Shown: positions 46,320 through 57,317 of the stretch, in pieces
Layout: every line of letters starts with the position of its first letter
How positions within the stretch are numbered: position 1 is the first letter of the stretch
NCBI GenBank assembly: GCA_023369685.1
Contig: SACZ01000002.1
Coordinates: 434,001 to 498,000, forward strand
Source: Prolixibacteraceae bacterium JC049
GTDB lineage: Bacteria; Bacteroidota; Bacteroidia; Bacteroidales; Prolixibacteraceae
Direction of reading: 5' to 3'
Length of the DNA stretch: 64,000 bases
Notes under the pieces: generated by a model
Told to the model about the DNA's origin: nothing
Seen by the model: only the letters and a program-made list of their open reading frames with translations
Database searches by the model: none
Translations under genes and position numbers: made by a program

Positions 46320-47795
46320 ATGAAGAATACACTTTCAATTTACAATACATTAAGCCGAAAGAAAGAGGTGTTTGAACCACTACATGCAGGAAAAGTAGGA
46401 ATGTATGTTTGTGGACCTACTGTTTACGGTGATGCTCACTTGGGGCATACTCGTCCGGCAATCACATTCGATTTACTTTATCGTTACCTAATGCATTTGG
46501 AATACAAAGTACGTTACGTACGTAATATTACTGATGTAGGCCACTTGGTAGGCGATGCTGATGAAGGCGAAGATAAGATTGCAAAAAAAGCAAAGCTTGA
46601 TGAGGTAGAACCAATGGAGGTTGTTCAAAAATACACGAACAACTATCGCAACGACATGCGTAAATTGAATGTACTTCCTCCAAATATCGAACCTACTGCA
46701 ACTGGTCACATTATTGAGCAGATTGAAGAGGTGAAAAAGATTTTGGAAGCAGGTTACGCTTACGAAAGCAATGGCTCTGTTTACTTCGACGTAGAGAAGT
46801 TTGCCAAAAACCATGACTATGGTAAGCTCTCAGGTAGAAGAATTGAGGATTTATTGGAAAATACTCGTCAATTGGACGGGCAAAACGAAAAACGTTCGGG
46901 GTTGGATTTTGCATTGTGGAAAAATGCAGCTCCAGAGCATTTAATGCGCTGGCCTTCTCCTTGGGGAATTGGTTTCCCTGGATGGCACATGGAATGTTCG
47001 GCAATGAGTACCAAATATCTGGGAAAAGAGTTTGACATCCATGGTGGTGGCATGGACTTAATGTTCCCACACCATGAAGCAGAAATTGCACAATGTGTTG
47101 CATCGAATGGTCACGAGTCGGCCAGATATTGGATGCACAACAACATGGTTACTATTAACGGACAGAAAATGGGTAAGTCGTTGGGTAACTTCATTACCTT
47201 GGAGCAATTCTTTAACGGCGAGCACGACCTATTGGAACAAGCCTATAGTCCAATGACCATTCGCTTCTTTATTCTTCAGGCACATTATCGTAGTACGTTA
47301 GATTTCTCAAACGAGGCACTACAAGCAGCTGAAAAAGGAATGGAGCGACTATTAAAAGCCACGACGGTATTGCAAACATTGACAGCCAGCAACGAATCGA
47401 CTGTTGACGTAAATGCACTGGAAGCAAAATGCTATGCAGCCATGAACGATGACATTAATAGTCCGATTTTGATTGCTCACCTATTTGATGGAGTTAAAAT
47501 GATAAACTCTATCAGCGATGGTAAAGCAACAATTAATGCCGATGACTTAGCTAAATTACAGCAACTGTACCAGGCATTTGTATTCGACATTCTTGGCTTA
47601 GAAGCAACTGAAGCAGGAAGCAGCAATGACGATTCTGAAAAAATGGATGGTGTAATGCAGTTATTATTAGAAATGCGTCAGTCAGCTAAGACAAACAAGG
47701 ATTGGGCAACAGCCGATAAAATTCGCGATGAGCTTAAATCTATTGGTATTGAAATTAAGGATACCAAAGAAGGAGCGACCTGGGAATTGAAATAG
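46320..47795 (+). CDS. cysS: Cysteinyl-tRNA synthetase
   Basis: A class I aminoacyl-tRNA synthetase that charges tRNA-Cys. The 491-residue length is normal. Motifs are visible: the first zinc ligand region [16 protein letters not shown] with HLGH as the HIGH motif, the WHMECSAMS zinc site, and KMGKSLGN in place of KMSKS. The C-terminal DALR anticodon domain follows. It is monocistronic. Confidence 0.97.
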   Translation: MKNTLSIYNTLSRKKEVFEPLHAGKVGMYVCGPTVYGDAHLGHTRPAITFDLLYRYLMHLEYKVRYVRNITDVGHLVGDADEGEDKIAKKAKLDEVEPMEVVQKYTNNYRNDMRKLNVLPPNIEPTATGHIIEQIEEVKKILEAGYAYESNGSVYFDVEKFAKNHDYGKLSGRRIEDLLENTRQLDGQNEKRSGLDFALWKNAAPEHLMRWPSPWGIGFPGWHMECSAMSTKYLGKEFDIHGGGMDLMFPHHEAEIAQCVASNGHESARYWMHNNMVTINGQKMGKSLGNFITLEQFFNGEHDLLEQAYSPMTIRFFILQAHYRSTLDFSNEALQAAEKGMERLLKATTVLQTLTASNESTVDVNALEAKCYAAMNDDINSPILIAHLFDGVKMINSISDGKATINADDLAKLQQLYQAFVFDILGLEATEAGSSNDDSEKMDGVMQLLLEMRQSAKTNKDWATADKIRDELKSIGIEIKDTKEGATWELK

Positions 47796-47824
47796 AAATC
47801 GATTCGATACATATATAACGTAAG

Positions 47825-47910
47825 TTACCCGTTATGTGATCAATACAAAAGATGAGGTTCTGGTAAAACTAAACTTCAACTAAACTAAAAAAAGATCATG
47901 TAACGGGTAA
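47825..47910. repeat. 17-bp imperfect inverted repeat before mutA
   Basis: TTACCCGTTATGTGATC (47825-47841) and GATCATGTAACGGGTAA (47894-47910) match as reverse complements at 15 of 17 bases around a 52-nt centre. A small terminator (47921-47939) follows. It could be two operator half-sites or a folded transcript. Confidence 0.5.
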
Positions 47911-47920
47911 TTTTCATTTC

Positions 47921-47939
47921 AGACCACTTGGTCTTTTTT
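47921..47939 (+). terminator. Terminator between cysS and mutA
   Basis: AGACC/GGTCT stem, ACTT loop, T-run. Confidence 0.75.
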
Positions 47940-48077
47940 AATTTTGTTAACTCGTTTAGGATCAAAACCAAGCGCCAAAATATGATTATTGTTAGAATTC
48001 GATAAAAAAGTGTTTTTTTTTGATCGCAGCATTATAAAAACTTCTAATTTTACCACCCGTTTTTAAACAGTTACATT

Positions 48078-49940
48078 ATGGCAGAAAAAGATATGAAGCT
48101 GTTCGGTGAATTTCCTCCAATTACCACAGAAGAGTGGGATGCGAAGGTAGTTGCCGACCTTAAAGGAAAAGACTTCGAACGAGCGCTAGTATGGCGTACT
48201 AACGAAGGTTTCAACGTTAGACCTTACTACCGTCAGGATAACTTGGAAGGGTTAGATTACTTAAATACCCAGCCAGGTGAATTCCCATTTGTAAGAGGTA
48301 ACAAAACTGACAACAACGACTGGTATATTCGTCAAGACATTGACGTAACAGACTATGCTGAAGCTAACAAGAAAGCTTTAGAGGTACTTTATAAGGGAAT
48401 CACTTCATTGGGATTCGTATTTAAAACTTGTTCTCCGGTAACAAAAGAAGACTTAGCAGTATTATTGAAAGATATCCAATTAGATGCTGTAGAGTTGAAC
48501 TTTGTTTGCCCTTGCGCTAGTTGCAACTGCGCTGATGTATTTGCAGAGTATGCAAAAGAAACTGGAGTAGCATTAGAAAACATCGACGCTTCAACTTCTG
48601 TTGATCCTATCGGTTCTTTCGCATTGCGCGGAAAATTAGATGAAGCTCAGTTCGATGCTATCAAAACTACAATTCGCAACACTGCTGAGTTGAAAAAAAT
48701 GCGTTCTGTTGCAGTTAACGGTCGCTATTTCAGCAATGCAGGTTCTTCAATTGTACAAGAATTGGCATTCTCATTGGCAATGGGTGCTGAGTACTTGACT
48801 CAATTGACTGAGCGCGATATGAAAGTAGATGAGATTGCTAAAAACATCAAGTTCAACTTTGGTGTAAGCGCTAACTACTTCATGGAAATTGCGAAGTTAC
48901 GTGCAGGTCGTATGTTGTGGGCTCAAATCGTACAAGCTTACGAACCTCTTTGCGAGTGTTCAGCTAAAATGCGTGCTCATTCAGAAACATGCACTTACAA
49001 CTTAACTGTTTACGATGCACACGTAAATATGCTTCGTACTCAGACTGAGGCTATGTCGGCTGCATTGGGTGGATCTGACTCAATCACTGTATTACCTTAC
49101 AACAAAAGCTTCGAATCTGGTAATGATTTCTCTGAGCGTATTGCACGTAACCAGCAAATCATGCTAAAAGAAGAGTCGCACTTCGATAAGATTGTTGACC
49201 CAGGTGCTGGTTCATACTATATCGAAAACTTGACTTCTTCTATTGCTGATCAGGTTTGGACATTGTTCCTTGAAATTCAGGAAAAAGGTGGTTTCATCGC
49301 TGCACTTCGTGAAGGTTTCATCCAAAACCTTATTAACGAAATGGCTGCTAAGCGTGACAGAAACATCGCTATCCGTAAAGAAAATGTATTGGGTGTTAAC
49401 CAATTCCCTAACTTCACTGAAGCGATGGACAAAGAGTTGGCTAACGAAATTCTTTCTGCAAAAGATTGTACAGCCGAAGGTGCTGAAATCGAAACAATCA
49501 AAATGTACCGTGGAGCACAAGCTTTCGAAGCATTGCGCTACGCTACTGATGTTTATGCAAAAGAAAACAAACGTCCAGTTGCATTCATGTTAACTATCGG
49601 AAACTTGACTTTCCGCAAAGCACGTGCACAATTCGCATGTAACTTCTTTGCTGTTGCTGGTTTCGAGGTTATCGATAACAACGGATTCGCAACAATTGAA
49701 GAAGGTATGGCTGCTGCTAAAGAAGCTGGTGCTAGCATCGTTGTTGTTTGTAGTTCTGATGACGAATATGCAGAATTTGTTCCTGCTGCTGCTGAAAAAG
49801 CAGAAAACGAAATTATCGTTGTTGCTGGTCACCCTGCATGCAAAGCTGAATTGGAAGCCAAAGGTGTTGAAAACTTCATCCACGTGAAGAGCAACGTTTT
49901 GGAAGATCTAAAAGCATATCAAAACAAATTAGGAATCTAA
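48078..49940 (+). CDS. mutA: Methylmalonyl-CoA mutase small subunit
   Basis: The non-catalytic partner of the MutAB heterodimer that interconverts succinyl-CoA and methylmalonyl-CoA in propionate/succinate metabolism. The 620 residues show the mutase barrel core with partial conservation and a B12-like C-terminal domain that lacks the DxHxxG cobalamin histidine motif, as normal for this subunit. Codons are strongly biased. It is 74 bp upstream of mutB, with a 10-bp direct repeat (CTTGATACTT) in the gap. Confidence 0.95.
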   Translation: MAEKDMKLFGEFPPITTEEWDAKVVADLKGKDFERALVWRTNEGFNVRPYYRQDNLEGLDYLNTQPGEFPFVRGNKTDNNDWYIRQDIDVTDYAEANKKALEVLYKGITSLGFVFKTCSPVTKEDLAVLLKDIQLDAVELNFVCPCASCNCADVFAEYAKETGVALENIDASTSVDPIGSFALRGKLDEAQFDAIKTTIRNTAELKKMRSVAVNGRYFSNAGSSIVQELAFSLAMGAEYLTQLTERDMKVDEIAKNIKFNFGVSANYFMEIAKLRAGRMLWAQIVQAYEPLCECSAKMRAHSETCTYNLTVYDAHVNMLRTQTEAMSAALGGSDSITVLPYNKSFESGNDFSERIARNQQIMLKEESHFDKIVDPGAGSYYIENLTSSIADQVWTLFLEIQEKGGFIAALREGFIQNLINEMAAKRDRNIAIRKENVLGVNQFPNFTEAMDKELANEILSAKDCTAEGAEIETIKMYRGAQAFEALRYATDVYAKENKRPVAFMLTIGNLTFRKARAQFACNFFAVAGFEVIDNNGFATIEEGMAAAKEAGASIVVVCSSDDEYAEFVPAAAEKAENEIIVVAGHPACKAELEAKGVENFIHVKSNVLEDLKAYQNKLGI

Positions 49941-49976
49941 ATTAAGTTAAGGATTAGAGTTTTCTCAACACAAAAT

Positions 49977-50000
49977 CTTGATACTTAATACTTGATACTT
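49977..50000. repeat. Direct repeat in mutA-mutB gap
   Basis: CTTGATACTT occurs twice with a 14-bp period (49977-49986 and 49991-50000), just before mutB. Confidence 0.6.
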
Positions 50001-50014
50001 TTAATCTACAAGAC

Positions 50015-52165
50015 ATGAAACCAAATTTTAAAAATATAAATTTCAAAAATACCGCTTCTGCTACAACTGGTAGCGAGTGGGAAAAAGCGAATAACATCGC
50101 TAAAAACTGGGTTACACCGGAGCAAATTCCAGTGAAACCAGTTTACACTAAAGATGACCTTGAAGGTATGGAACACCTGAACTATGCAGCAGGTTTGGCT
50201 CCTTTCCTTCGTGGACCATATTCAGCAATGTACGCTATGCGTCCTTGGACAATTCGTCAGTACGCTGGTTTCTCAACTGCTGAAGAATCGAATGCTTTCT
50301 ACCGTCGTAACTTGGCGGCAGGACAGAAAGGTCTTTCTGTAGCATTCGACTTGGCTACACACCGTGGATACGACTCTGACCACGCTCGCGTTGTTGGTGA
50401 CGTAGGTAAAGCAGGTGTAGCTATCGATTCGATCATGGATATGAAAATCCTTTTCGATCAAATTCCACTGGATAAGATGTCAGTTTCTATGACAATGAAC
50501 GGTGCTGTACTTCCAGTAATGGCATTCTACATTGTTACTGCATTGGAGCAAGGTGCTACAATGGATCAGTTGGCTGGTACTATCCAGAACGATATCTTAA
50601 AAGAATTCATGGTACGTAATACATACATTTACCCACCAGAATTCTCAATGAAAGCTATTGCTGATATCTTCGAATTTACTTCGCAAAACATGCCTAAGTT
50701 TAACTCTATCTCTATCTCGGGTTACCACATGCAAGAAGCAGGTGCAACTGCCGATATCGAGATGGCTTATACATTGGCCGATGGTTTGGATTACATTCGT
50801 ACAGGTATCAAAGCAGGATTAGATGTTGACGCATTTGCACCACGTTTGTCGTTCTTCTGGGCAATCGGAATGAACCACTTCATGGAAATTGCAAAAATGC
50901 GTGCAGCTCGTATGATCTGGGCTAAATTGGTTAAACAATTTAATCCTAAGAATCCTAAATCAATGGCATTGCGTACACACTCACAAACTTCAGGATGGTC
51001 GCTTACTGAGCAAGATCCATTCAACAACGTGGGACGTACTTGTATCGAAGCAATGGGTGCTGCTCTTGGTCACACTCAGTCGCTACACACCAATGCATTG
51101 GATGAGGCAATTGCACTTCCAACTGATTTCTCTGCTCGTATTGCTCGTAACACACAGCTTTACATCCAGCAAGAGACTGAAATTTGTCGTGCTGCTGACC
51201 CATGGGGAGGTTCTTACTACGTAGAGGCATTGACTCAGGATCTAGCTCGCAAAGCTTGGGCACATATTCAGGAAGTTGAGAAACTTGGTGGTATGGCTAA
51301 AGCAATCGAGAGTGGAATTCCAAAACTACGTATCGAGGAAGCTGCTGCTCGTACTCAGGGACGTATCGACTCTAATGCACAAACTATTGTAGGTGTTAAC
51401 AAATACCGTTTGGAGAAAGAAGATCCAATCGATATCCTAGACATCGACAACGCTGCAGTACGTGTATCTCAGATTGAACGTTTGAACAAACTTCGTGCAG
51501 AGCGTAACGAAGAAGAGTGTCAAGCTGCTCTTGCTGCTATTACTAAATGTGCTGAAACAGGCGAAGGCAACCTACTTGCTCTTTCTATCGAAGCTGCTAA
51601 GAAGCGTGCTTCTCTTGGAGAGATCTCATACGCTTGCGAGAAGATTGCAGGTCGCTATAAAGCTGTTATTAGAACTGTGGAAGGCGTTTACAAATCAGAA
51701 TCAGGAAACGATAAAGATTTCCAGGAAGCTCAGAAAATGGTTGAGCAATTCGCAGAGAAAGAGGGTCGTCAACCTCGTATCATGATTGCGAAAATGGGAC
51801 AGGATGGTCACGACCGTGGAGCAAAAGTAGTTGCTACTGGTTATGCTGACCTTGGTTTCGATGTAGATATGGGACCACTATTCCAAACTCCAGAGGAAGC
51901 TGCTAAGCAAGCTGTTGAAAATGATGTTCACGTAATGGGAGTATCATCATTGGCAGCAGGTCACAAAACTTTGGTTCCAGCAGTAATTGCTGAATTGAAG
52001 AAATTGGGCCGCGAGGATATCATGGTTATTTGTGGTGGTGTAATTCCAGCGCAAGACTACGATTACTTGTACGAAGCTGGTGCTGTAGCTATCTTCGGTC
52101 CTGGTACTAGCGTAGCATTCGCTGGTAAAAAGATCATGGAAATCCTTTCTGCTGCTTCAGAATAA
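50015..52165 (+). CDS. mutB: Methylmalonyl-CoA mutase large subunit
   Basis: The catalytic, cobalamin-binding subunit. In 716 residues it shows the barrel motifs ([50 protein letters not shown]) and the C-terminal B12 domain with DGHDRGAKV, the histidine of which ligates cobalt. The full set for activity is present. No chaperone gene meaB or epimerase gene is adjacent, so these lie elsewhere. Followed by a strong terminator. Confidence 0.97.
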   Translation: MKPNFKNINFKNTASATTGSEWEKANNIAKNWVTPEQIPVKPVYTKDDLEGMEHLNYAAGLAPFLRGPYSAMYAMRPWTIRQYAGFSTAEESNAFYRRNLAAGQKGLSVAFDLATHRGYDSDHARVVGDVGKAGVAIDSIMDMKILFDQIPLDKMSVSMTMNGAVLPVMAFYIVTALEQGATMDQLAGTIQNDILKEFMVRNTYIYPPEFSMKAIADIFEFTSQNMPKFNSISISGYHMQEAGATADIEMAYTLADGLDYIRTGIKAGLDVDAFAPRLSFFWAIGMNHFMEIAKMRAARMIWAKLVKQFNPKNPKSMALRTHSQTSGWSLTEQDPFNNVGRTCIEAMGAALGHTQSLHTNALDEAIALPTDFSARIARNTQLYIQQETEICRAADPWGGSYYVEALTQDLARKAWAHIQEVEKLGGMAKAIESGIPKLRIEEAAARTQGRIDSNAQTIVGVNKYRLEKEDPIDILDIDNAAVRVSQIERLNKLRAERNEEECQAALAAITKCAETGEGNLLALSIEAAKKRASLGEISYACEKIAGRYKAVIRTVEGVYKSESGNDKDFQEAQKMVEQFAEKEGRQPRIMIAKMGQDGHDRGAKVVATGYADLGFDVDMGPLFQTPEEAAKQAVENDVHVMGVSSLAAGHKTLVPAVIAELKKLGREDIMVICGGVIPAQDYDYLYEAGAVAIFGPGTSVAFAGKKIMEILSAASE

Positions 52166-52189
52166 GCACAGAATCGATAAACATATTTC

Positions 52190-52223
52190 AATCCCTGTCG
52201 GAGCAATTCGGCAGGGATTTTTT
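52190..52223 (+). terminator. Terminator of mutAB
   Basis: AATCCCTG/CAGGGATT stem followed by a T-run, 24 bp after the mutB stop. Confidence 0.85.
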
Positions 52224-52312
52224 GTATCCACTCAATTCTCTTTGGAAAGTTGGAGGCTAGAAATGTTTAAAAGTTAAAGGTGTCGAGGTAATATTATCTG
52301 ACTTGCAGGCAT

Positions 52313-52347
52313 AAAAAAATCTCACCAGGCTAACGCCCAATGAGATT
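52313..52347 (-). terminator. Terminator of metG
   Basis: On the minus strand AATCTCA/TGAGATT encloses a GC-rich inner stem and is followed by seven T's. Confidence 0.8.
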
Positions 52348-52375
52348 CTATATTTTGATTTGAATTTACTCGAGA

Positions 52376-54409
52376 CTATCGAATTTCAGAACCTGGCTTT
52401 ACTGCATCTGTTGGTGATACGAAGCGTAAAGCTCCATCAGCATCCTCTGCCATAAGAATCATTCCTTGCGACTCTATTCCACGCAATTTCTTAGGAGCCA
52501 AGTTCACCAAGATACTCACCTGTTTTCCGATAATATCTTCAGGTTTGTAATATTCAGCAATTCCTGAAACAACAGTTCTTTTGTCGATTCCAGTATCTAC
52601 TTCCAGCTTCAACAACTTTTTAGTTTTAGCTACTTTTTCAGCAGCAATAATGGTTCCTACACGGATATCCATTTTAGTGAAATCGTCGAATTCGATATTT
52701 TCTTTTGCAGGAGCAACAACTGCTGCTTCCATTTCGTTGGCTTTCTTAGTATCCAATAATTTCTGCACTTGTGCTTCAATTACCGAATCTTCAATCTTTT
52801 CGAAAAGCAACTCTGGCTTTTTCACCTCATGTCCGGCAGCCAATAGAGCTGTATCACCTAGTCTTTCCCAGTCTAGCTTTTCAAGATTTAGAAAACCACG
52901 CAATTTGTCCATTGTAAATGGAAGGAATGGCTCCATCATGATAGTTAGGTTGGCTGTGATTTGTAAACAGATGTTCATGATTGTTTCAACACGAGTAGGA
53001 TCTGTTTTTACCACTTTCCAAGGCTCTTCGTCGGCCAAATATTTGTTTCCTAAACGACCTAAATCCATAGCGAACTTAAGTGCTTCACGGAAACGGTAGT
53101 TCTCAAGGCTCTTCTCTACTTCGGCTTTCAATCGAGCAATCTCTGCCAATGTTTCTTTATCCACATCGGTTAATTCGCCCAAAGCAGGAACAACTCCTTT
53201 ATAGTATTTGTTGGTAAGCACCAATGCACGGTTTACAAAGTTTCCTAGTACTGCTACCAGTTCGTTGTTATTACGTGCCTGGAAATCTTTCCAAGTAAAA
53301 TCGTTATCTTTTGTTTCTGGTGCGTTAGCAGTAAGTACATACTTCAACACATCCTCTTTTCCTGGGAACTCATCCAGATATTCGTGTAACCAAACAGCCC
53401 AGTTACGCGACGTCGATATTTTATCTCCTTCCAGATTCAAGAACTCGTTTGAAGGAACGTTCTCCGGAAGAATATATGAACCTTCGGCCTTAAGCATTGA
53501 AGGGAAGATGATACAGTGGAATACGATATTATCTTTTCCAATGAAGTGTACCATTTTGGTATCTTCGTCTTTCCAGTATTTTTCCCAATCAGGAGTCATC
53601 TCTTTTGTTGCAGAAATGTATCCGATAGGTGCATCGAACCAAACGTAAAGAACTTTACCTTCTGCTTCCTCAACAGGTACAGGAACTCCCCAGTTAAGGT
53701 CACGAGTTACCGCACGAGGGTGCAATCCGCTATCTAACCAAGATTTGCACTGACCATAAACGTTCGATTTCCACTCTTTGTGTCCTTCTAAAATCCACTC
53801 TTTCAACCATGGCTCATATTTGTCTAAAGGAAGATACCAGTGCTTGGTTTCCTTTAAAACAGGAACATTACCACTAATTGCCGATTTCGGATTAATCAAG
53901 TCGGTAGCATTCAATGAAGTACCACAAGCTTCACATTGGTCGCCATAAGCCCCTTCACTTTTACAATGAGGGCAAGTACCAGTAATGTATCTATCGGCAA
54001 GGAACTGGTTGTTTTCCTCATCGTAGAATTGCTGCGATGACTTCTCTACGAATTCACCTTTATCGTATAGTGTTTTGAAAAACTCAGAAGCTGTTTCGAA
54101 ATGAGTTTTACTACTTGTACGCGAGTAAACATCGAAAGAAATACCAAAGCGGCCAAAAGCATCTTTGATTATTCCGTGATATTTGTCCACGATATCCTGA
54201 GGAGTTACCCCCTCTTTTTTTGCTTTCAATGTAATGGGCACACCATGCTCATCCGATCCTCCGATCATTACTACTTCGCGACCACGTAAACGTAAGTAAC
54301 GAGCATAAATATCGGCAGGCACATAAACTCCTGCAAGGTGACCAATATGAACTGGTCCGTTGGCGTATGGTAACGCCGTAGTTATCAGCGTACGTTTATA
54401 ATCCTTCAT
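52376..54409 (-). CDS. metG: Methionyl-tRNA synthetase with C-terminal tRNA-binding domain
   Basis: A class I synthetase charging tRNA-Met. The 677 residues have [11 protein letters not shown] (HIGH motif), the zinc cysteines [17 protein letters not shown], the KISTS loop, and a C-terminal EMAP-II/OB-fold domain ([17 protein letters not shown]) that dimerises and binds tRNA. This is the long E. coli-type architecture. It is monocistronic. Confidence 0.97.
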   Translation of the reverse strand: MKDYKRTLITTALPYANGPVHIGHLAGVYVPADIYARYLRLRGREVVMIGGSDEHGVPITLKAKKEGVTPQDIVDKYHGIIKDAFGRFGISFDVYSRTSSKTHFETASEFFKTLYDKGEFVEKSSQQFYDEENNQFLADRYITGTCPHCKSEGAYGDQCEACGTSLNATDLINPKSAISGNVPVLKETKHWYLPLDKYEPWLKEWILEGHKEWKSNVYGQCKSWLDSGLHPRAVTRDLNWGVPVPVEEAEGKVLYVWFDAPIGYISATKEMTPDWEKYWKDEDTKMVHFIGKDNIVFHCIIFPSMLKAEGSYILPENVPSNEFLNLEGDKISTSRNWAVWLHEYLDEFPGKEDVLKYVLTANAPETKDNDFTWKDFQARNNNELVAVLGNFVNRALVLTNKYYKGVVPALGELTDVDKETLAEIARLKAEVEKSLENYRFREALKFAMDLGRLGNKYLADEEPWKVVKTDPTRVETIMNICLQITANLTIMMEPFLPFTMDKLRGFLNLEKLDWERLGDTALLAAGHEVKKPELLFEKIEDSVIEAQVQKLLDTKKANEMEAAVVAPAKENIEFDDFTKMDIRVGTIIAAEKVAKTKKLLKLEVDTGIDKRTVVSGIAEYYKPEDIIGKQVSILVNLAPKKLRGIESQGMILMAEDADGALRFVSPTDAVKPGSEIR

Positions 54410-54516
54410 CTCTTAAATATTCTCAAAAATAGAAGTTGCAAAGATAATTAATTTATCGAGGCAATAATAGTTGTACAAACCGAAGTAGTTTCAAGCTCGA
54501 TTATCCTAATTAAAAC

Positions 54517-57120
54517 TTAACGCACTTCCAGTTCGTCGATAAACAGCCATGCTTTTGTTCCACTAAACAAGAAGCCTTCGGGAACAGTAATCTGGCTCTC
54601 GATTTTGAAACGCACAAAGCGCGCATTTGTCGACTTGGCTTTCAACTCCATTGGCAGTAAAAATGCTGGTTTTTGCTCCGATCCTTTTTTGTATTCCTCC
54701 TTAGCCCAAGTGCGCCAGTCTTTGCCATTATTCGAGACCAAGACTTCGACACTTACCGGAGGGTGAATGCCATCGTTCACACTTACCAACATAGAAGCAA
54801 CAGCTGATGATATTTTCATCTGAGCTCCCATATCCATCTCAATATCTACCGATGTTCCTTCAAAACCTTGCCAGTTTCCATCAGAGAAAACGGTTGTTCC
54901 TTTTTCTCCATTAACCAGTGTATATTTTCCTTTTCCGCGGTATTTATGAGCATACTGAGTATGGTAAGTCATGCTTTTACCCATTGCTTTATGAATAGGC
55001 ACATTGTATTTCATTTTCGCCAATCGCTTGCCTTTCTTGAATACAGCGGCATGAATCTCCGATTTCTTCTTAATGATTATAGTATCGTTCTTGTATTTTG
55101 TCGATAAGCGACCTGGTACACTACTGTATGAATAACGAATAGTTGCATCGGGCTCTGTCGTGTAGCACTGAATTAATGCAGCAGGCTCGCTGGTGTAAAG
55201 AATCTTCAATTCTGGATCAGGCAACAACTGATACAAGTCGTACCACACTGTTCCTTCTCCAATTGTTTGCAAATAGGTATGTACGCCATTTACATCATCT
55301 TCCACCTCAACAAAAAATGAATATTCTTTCCATTCTGGAGTGGCAGTAAATATCTTTTCAGCCTTTAGTTCCCGGGCCCCAATCTTAAACTCCACTTTTG
55401 GATGACGTGCATCTGATTTTGCCCAAACAGAGAAACGGTAGCTACCACCTTTTCGAACTAACGACTTATAAAAGCTAAGTTTCACTCCCGTGTTGGCTTT
55501 AGGCTGTGATGTACGTAGAGAGTAAAGTCCCTCAACCGAATATCTAGGGTCCACAAAATAGGTACTTCCTTCATAACCCGGATCTGTAGGACTAGAAGCA
55601 TAGCATCCTTCTGGCTGTCCCGGTGTTGTACTCTTCTCGAATCCAGGATTAATGGTCAAGTTAGCCTTATGCACGCTCAACTTTTCTTCCAACTCAGGCT
55701 TATCGATTAAGAAAACACGAGTTCCCAATGCATCGATAAATACATTGATAATACCCGACGAAATTCGCACACTACGATCCTCGAACAACACCTTTGCTCT
55801 GTCGGCATCGGTAATATCACTGGCATCAACATATATCAAACGAGGTCGGTTTTGCTGGTTCACAACGGCTACCAACCACGAACCTTTATACTTCCATGCT
55901 CTAGCCTTTATGGATTCGTATCCTGTTTCCAGCTCAATAGAACCTTCCTCACTACTCAACCACGGTAATAGACTTTGAATTTCTAATCCTGCTTCGGCAT
56001 AGCTCATCCATGTCACTTTCGATTTTGGTCGAAGGTTAGGAGCTTTTCGAATGAAAGCCTGCATAGCCATTGCTCCTTCTACCAAACCGGTATAAGTGAT
56101 TGCTCGTAGTTCTCTTGGACTTGGCTCACGCTTCCACATCTCGCCTCCTCCAAATGCTTGAGGCACCAACCATATTCCTTTTTTATACTGAAAATGTTTT
56201 CTTAAATGTTCGACAGCTTCGCCTACCTTCGAAATCGGTCCCGGAACCGGATATGGATCTGTCATGGCAATATCCATGGCATTTTCAAATTCATTGGCAC
56301 GCTCAGGCATCATAAACACAATAGAGATGGGATGATATGGATCAATGCTTTTTACCATCTGGTAAGCTCTTTCAATCTCTTTAGGCGAACGACCTTGCCC
56401 CAATGGTTCATCGTTTAGATACCAGCAAAGCAAAGCCGGATGATCTTTAAACATTTCCACCTCTTTTTTTAGCAACTCATCTCTCCGCTGTTGCTCTTCT
56501 GCCGAAATTCCAAAGCTACCTTTATTGTGTCCTGAGCCGATTATCGAATTCAAGTGGTAATGTACTTTCATTCCCAACTCCGCACAACGATCCATATATG
56601 CTTTTCGCTGAGCAAGCGTTTCATCATCAATTTTCTGATATGCTGCTAAGAAATTAAATCCATTATAAACCTCCTGTAATGGTAAATCGCCCATTTTAGA
56701 GCTGGTATAGAAACCAAATGGGTAGAAAGGAGCGTCGTCAACAACAATGCCTCCTGTCAGGTAATCTACTTTCACCTCATTCGGTTTAGGAGCCAGTCGG
56801 GTTATATCCAACATCTTCACTAAATTCGATCGGTCAGAGAACTTGATGTTGCATCGTACTGAATTCACGCCTTCCTGAAAATGCTTTAGTGGGAAATAGG
56901 CCACCTCGGGGCCATTACCTAATTTTTTCAACTCCGACTTTAACACATTTCCATTTACAAATAATACCACTTCTGATATCTTCTTCTCGGATGATGCAAT
57001 GATTAAAGTAACCTCTTTTTCGGTGGTATAATAACTATATCTGCTATTTATCAACAACTCTTTTGCCCATGTCGACAGACTCAGTATTAGAACAAAAAGA
57101 ATGGATAGAATGCCCTTCAT
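54517..57120 (-). CDS. Secreted multidomain protein with TIM-barrel glycosidase-like core
   Basis: An 867-residue protein with a cleavable signal (to about residue 19). After an N-terminal beta-sandwich, residues about 130-420 resemble a glycoside hydrolase barrel: PFYPFGFYTSS, then LLCWYLNDEP with a candidate acid/base E238 in NDEP. The centre carries a galactose-binding-like sandwich (PGFEKS ... EGLYSLRTSQPKANTG), then a chitobiase C-terminal-like stretch (YTTEPDATIRYSYSS) and an F5/8-type discoidin end. It is probably an extracytoplasmic polysaccharide-degrading or modifying enzyme, but no CAZy family can be assigned. It is transcribed away from rfbB. Confidence 0.7.
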   Translation of the reverse strand: MKGILSILFVLILSLSTWAKELLINSRYSYYTTEKEVTLIIASSEKKISEVVLFVNGNVLKSELKKLGNGPEVAYFPLKHFQEGVNSVRCNIKFSDRSNLVKMLDITRLAPKPNEVKVDYLTGGIVVDDAPFYPFGFYTSSKMGDLPLQEVYNGFNFLAAYQKIDDETLAQRKAYMDRCAELGMKVHYHLNSIIGSGHNKGSFGISAEEQQRRDELLKKEVEMFKDHPALLCWYLNDEPLGQGRSPKEIERAYQMVKSIDPYHPISIVFMMPERANEFENAMDIAMTDPYPVPGPISKVGEAVEHLRKHFQYKKGIWLVPQAFGGGEMWKREPSPRELRAITYTGLVEGAMAMQAFIRKAPNLRPKSKVTWMSYAEAGLEIQSLLPWLSSEEGSIELETGYESIKARAWKYKGSWLVAVVNQQNRPRLIYVDASDITDADRAKVLFEDRSVRISSGIINVFIDALGTRVFLIDKPELEEKLSVHKANLTINPGFEKSTTPGQPEGCYASSPTDPGYEGSTYFVDPRYSVEGLYSLRTSQPKANTGVKLSFYKSLVRKGGSYRFSVWAKSDARHPKVEFKIGARELKAEKIFTATPEWKEYSFFVEVEDDVNGVHTYLQTIGEGTVWYDLYQLLPDPELKILYTSEPAALIQCYTTEPDATIRYSYSSVPGRLSTKYKNDTIIIKKKSEIHAAVFKKGKRLAKMKYNVPIHKAMGKSMTYHTQYAHKYRGKGKYTLVNGEKGTTVFSDGNWQGFEGTSVDIEMDMGAQMKISSAVASMLVSVNDGIHPPVSVEVLVSNNGKDWRTWAKEEYKKGSEQKPAFLLPMELKAKSTNARFVRFKIESQITVPEGFLFSGTKAWLFIDELEVR

Positions 57121-57317
57121 ATCTTATTAGGTATAATTAGTTTAGTATGGCTAATTTACAAAATATATAAATAAGCCAAGAAGTAATTTTAAATCATTCC
57201 CTCAATTGCTTTAAATGTACTTGCTTCCAAAGCAACAATATGTTGTTTTTTAACACGTTTACTTTCTATATAGTAAAAATGAATTTACCTTAGCAGCCGA
57301 ATTAAAAATAGACGATC

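Noticed and set aside
52581-53099. 172-codon frame opposite metG
   Set aside because: Antisense to a conserved synthetase, Ser-rich composition typical of shadow frames, no recognisable motif.
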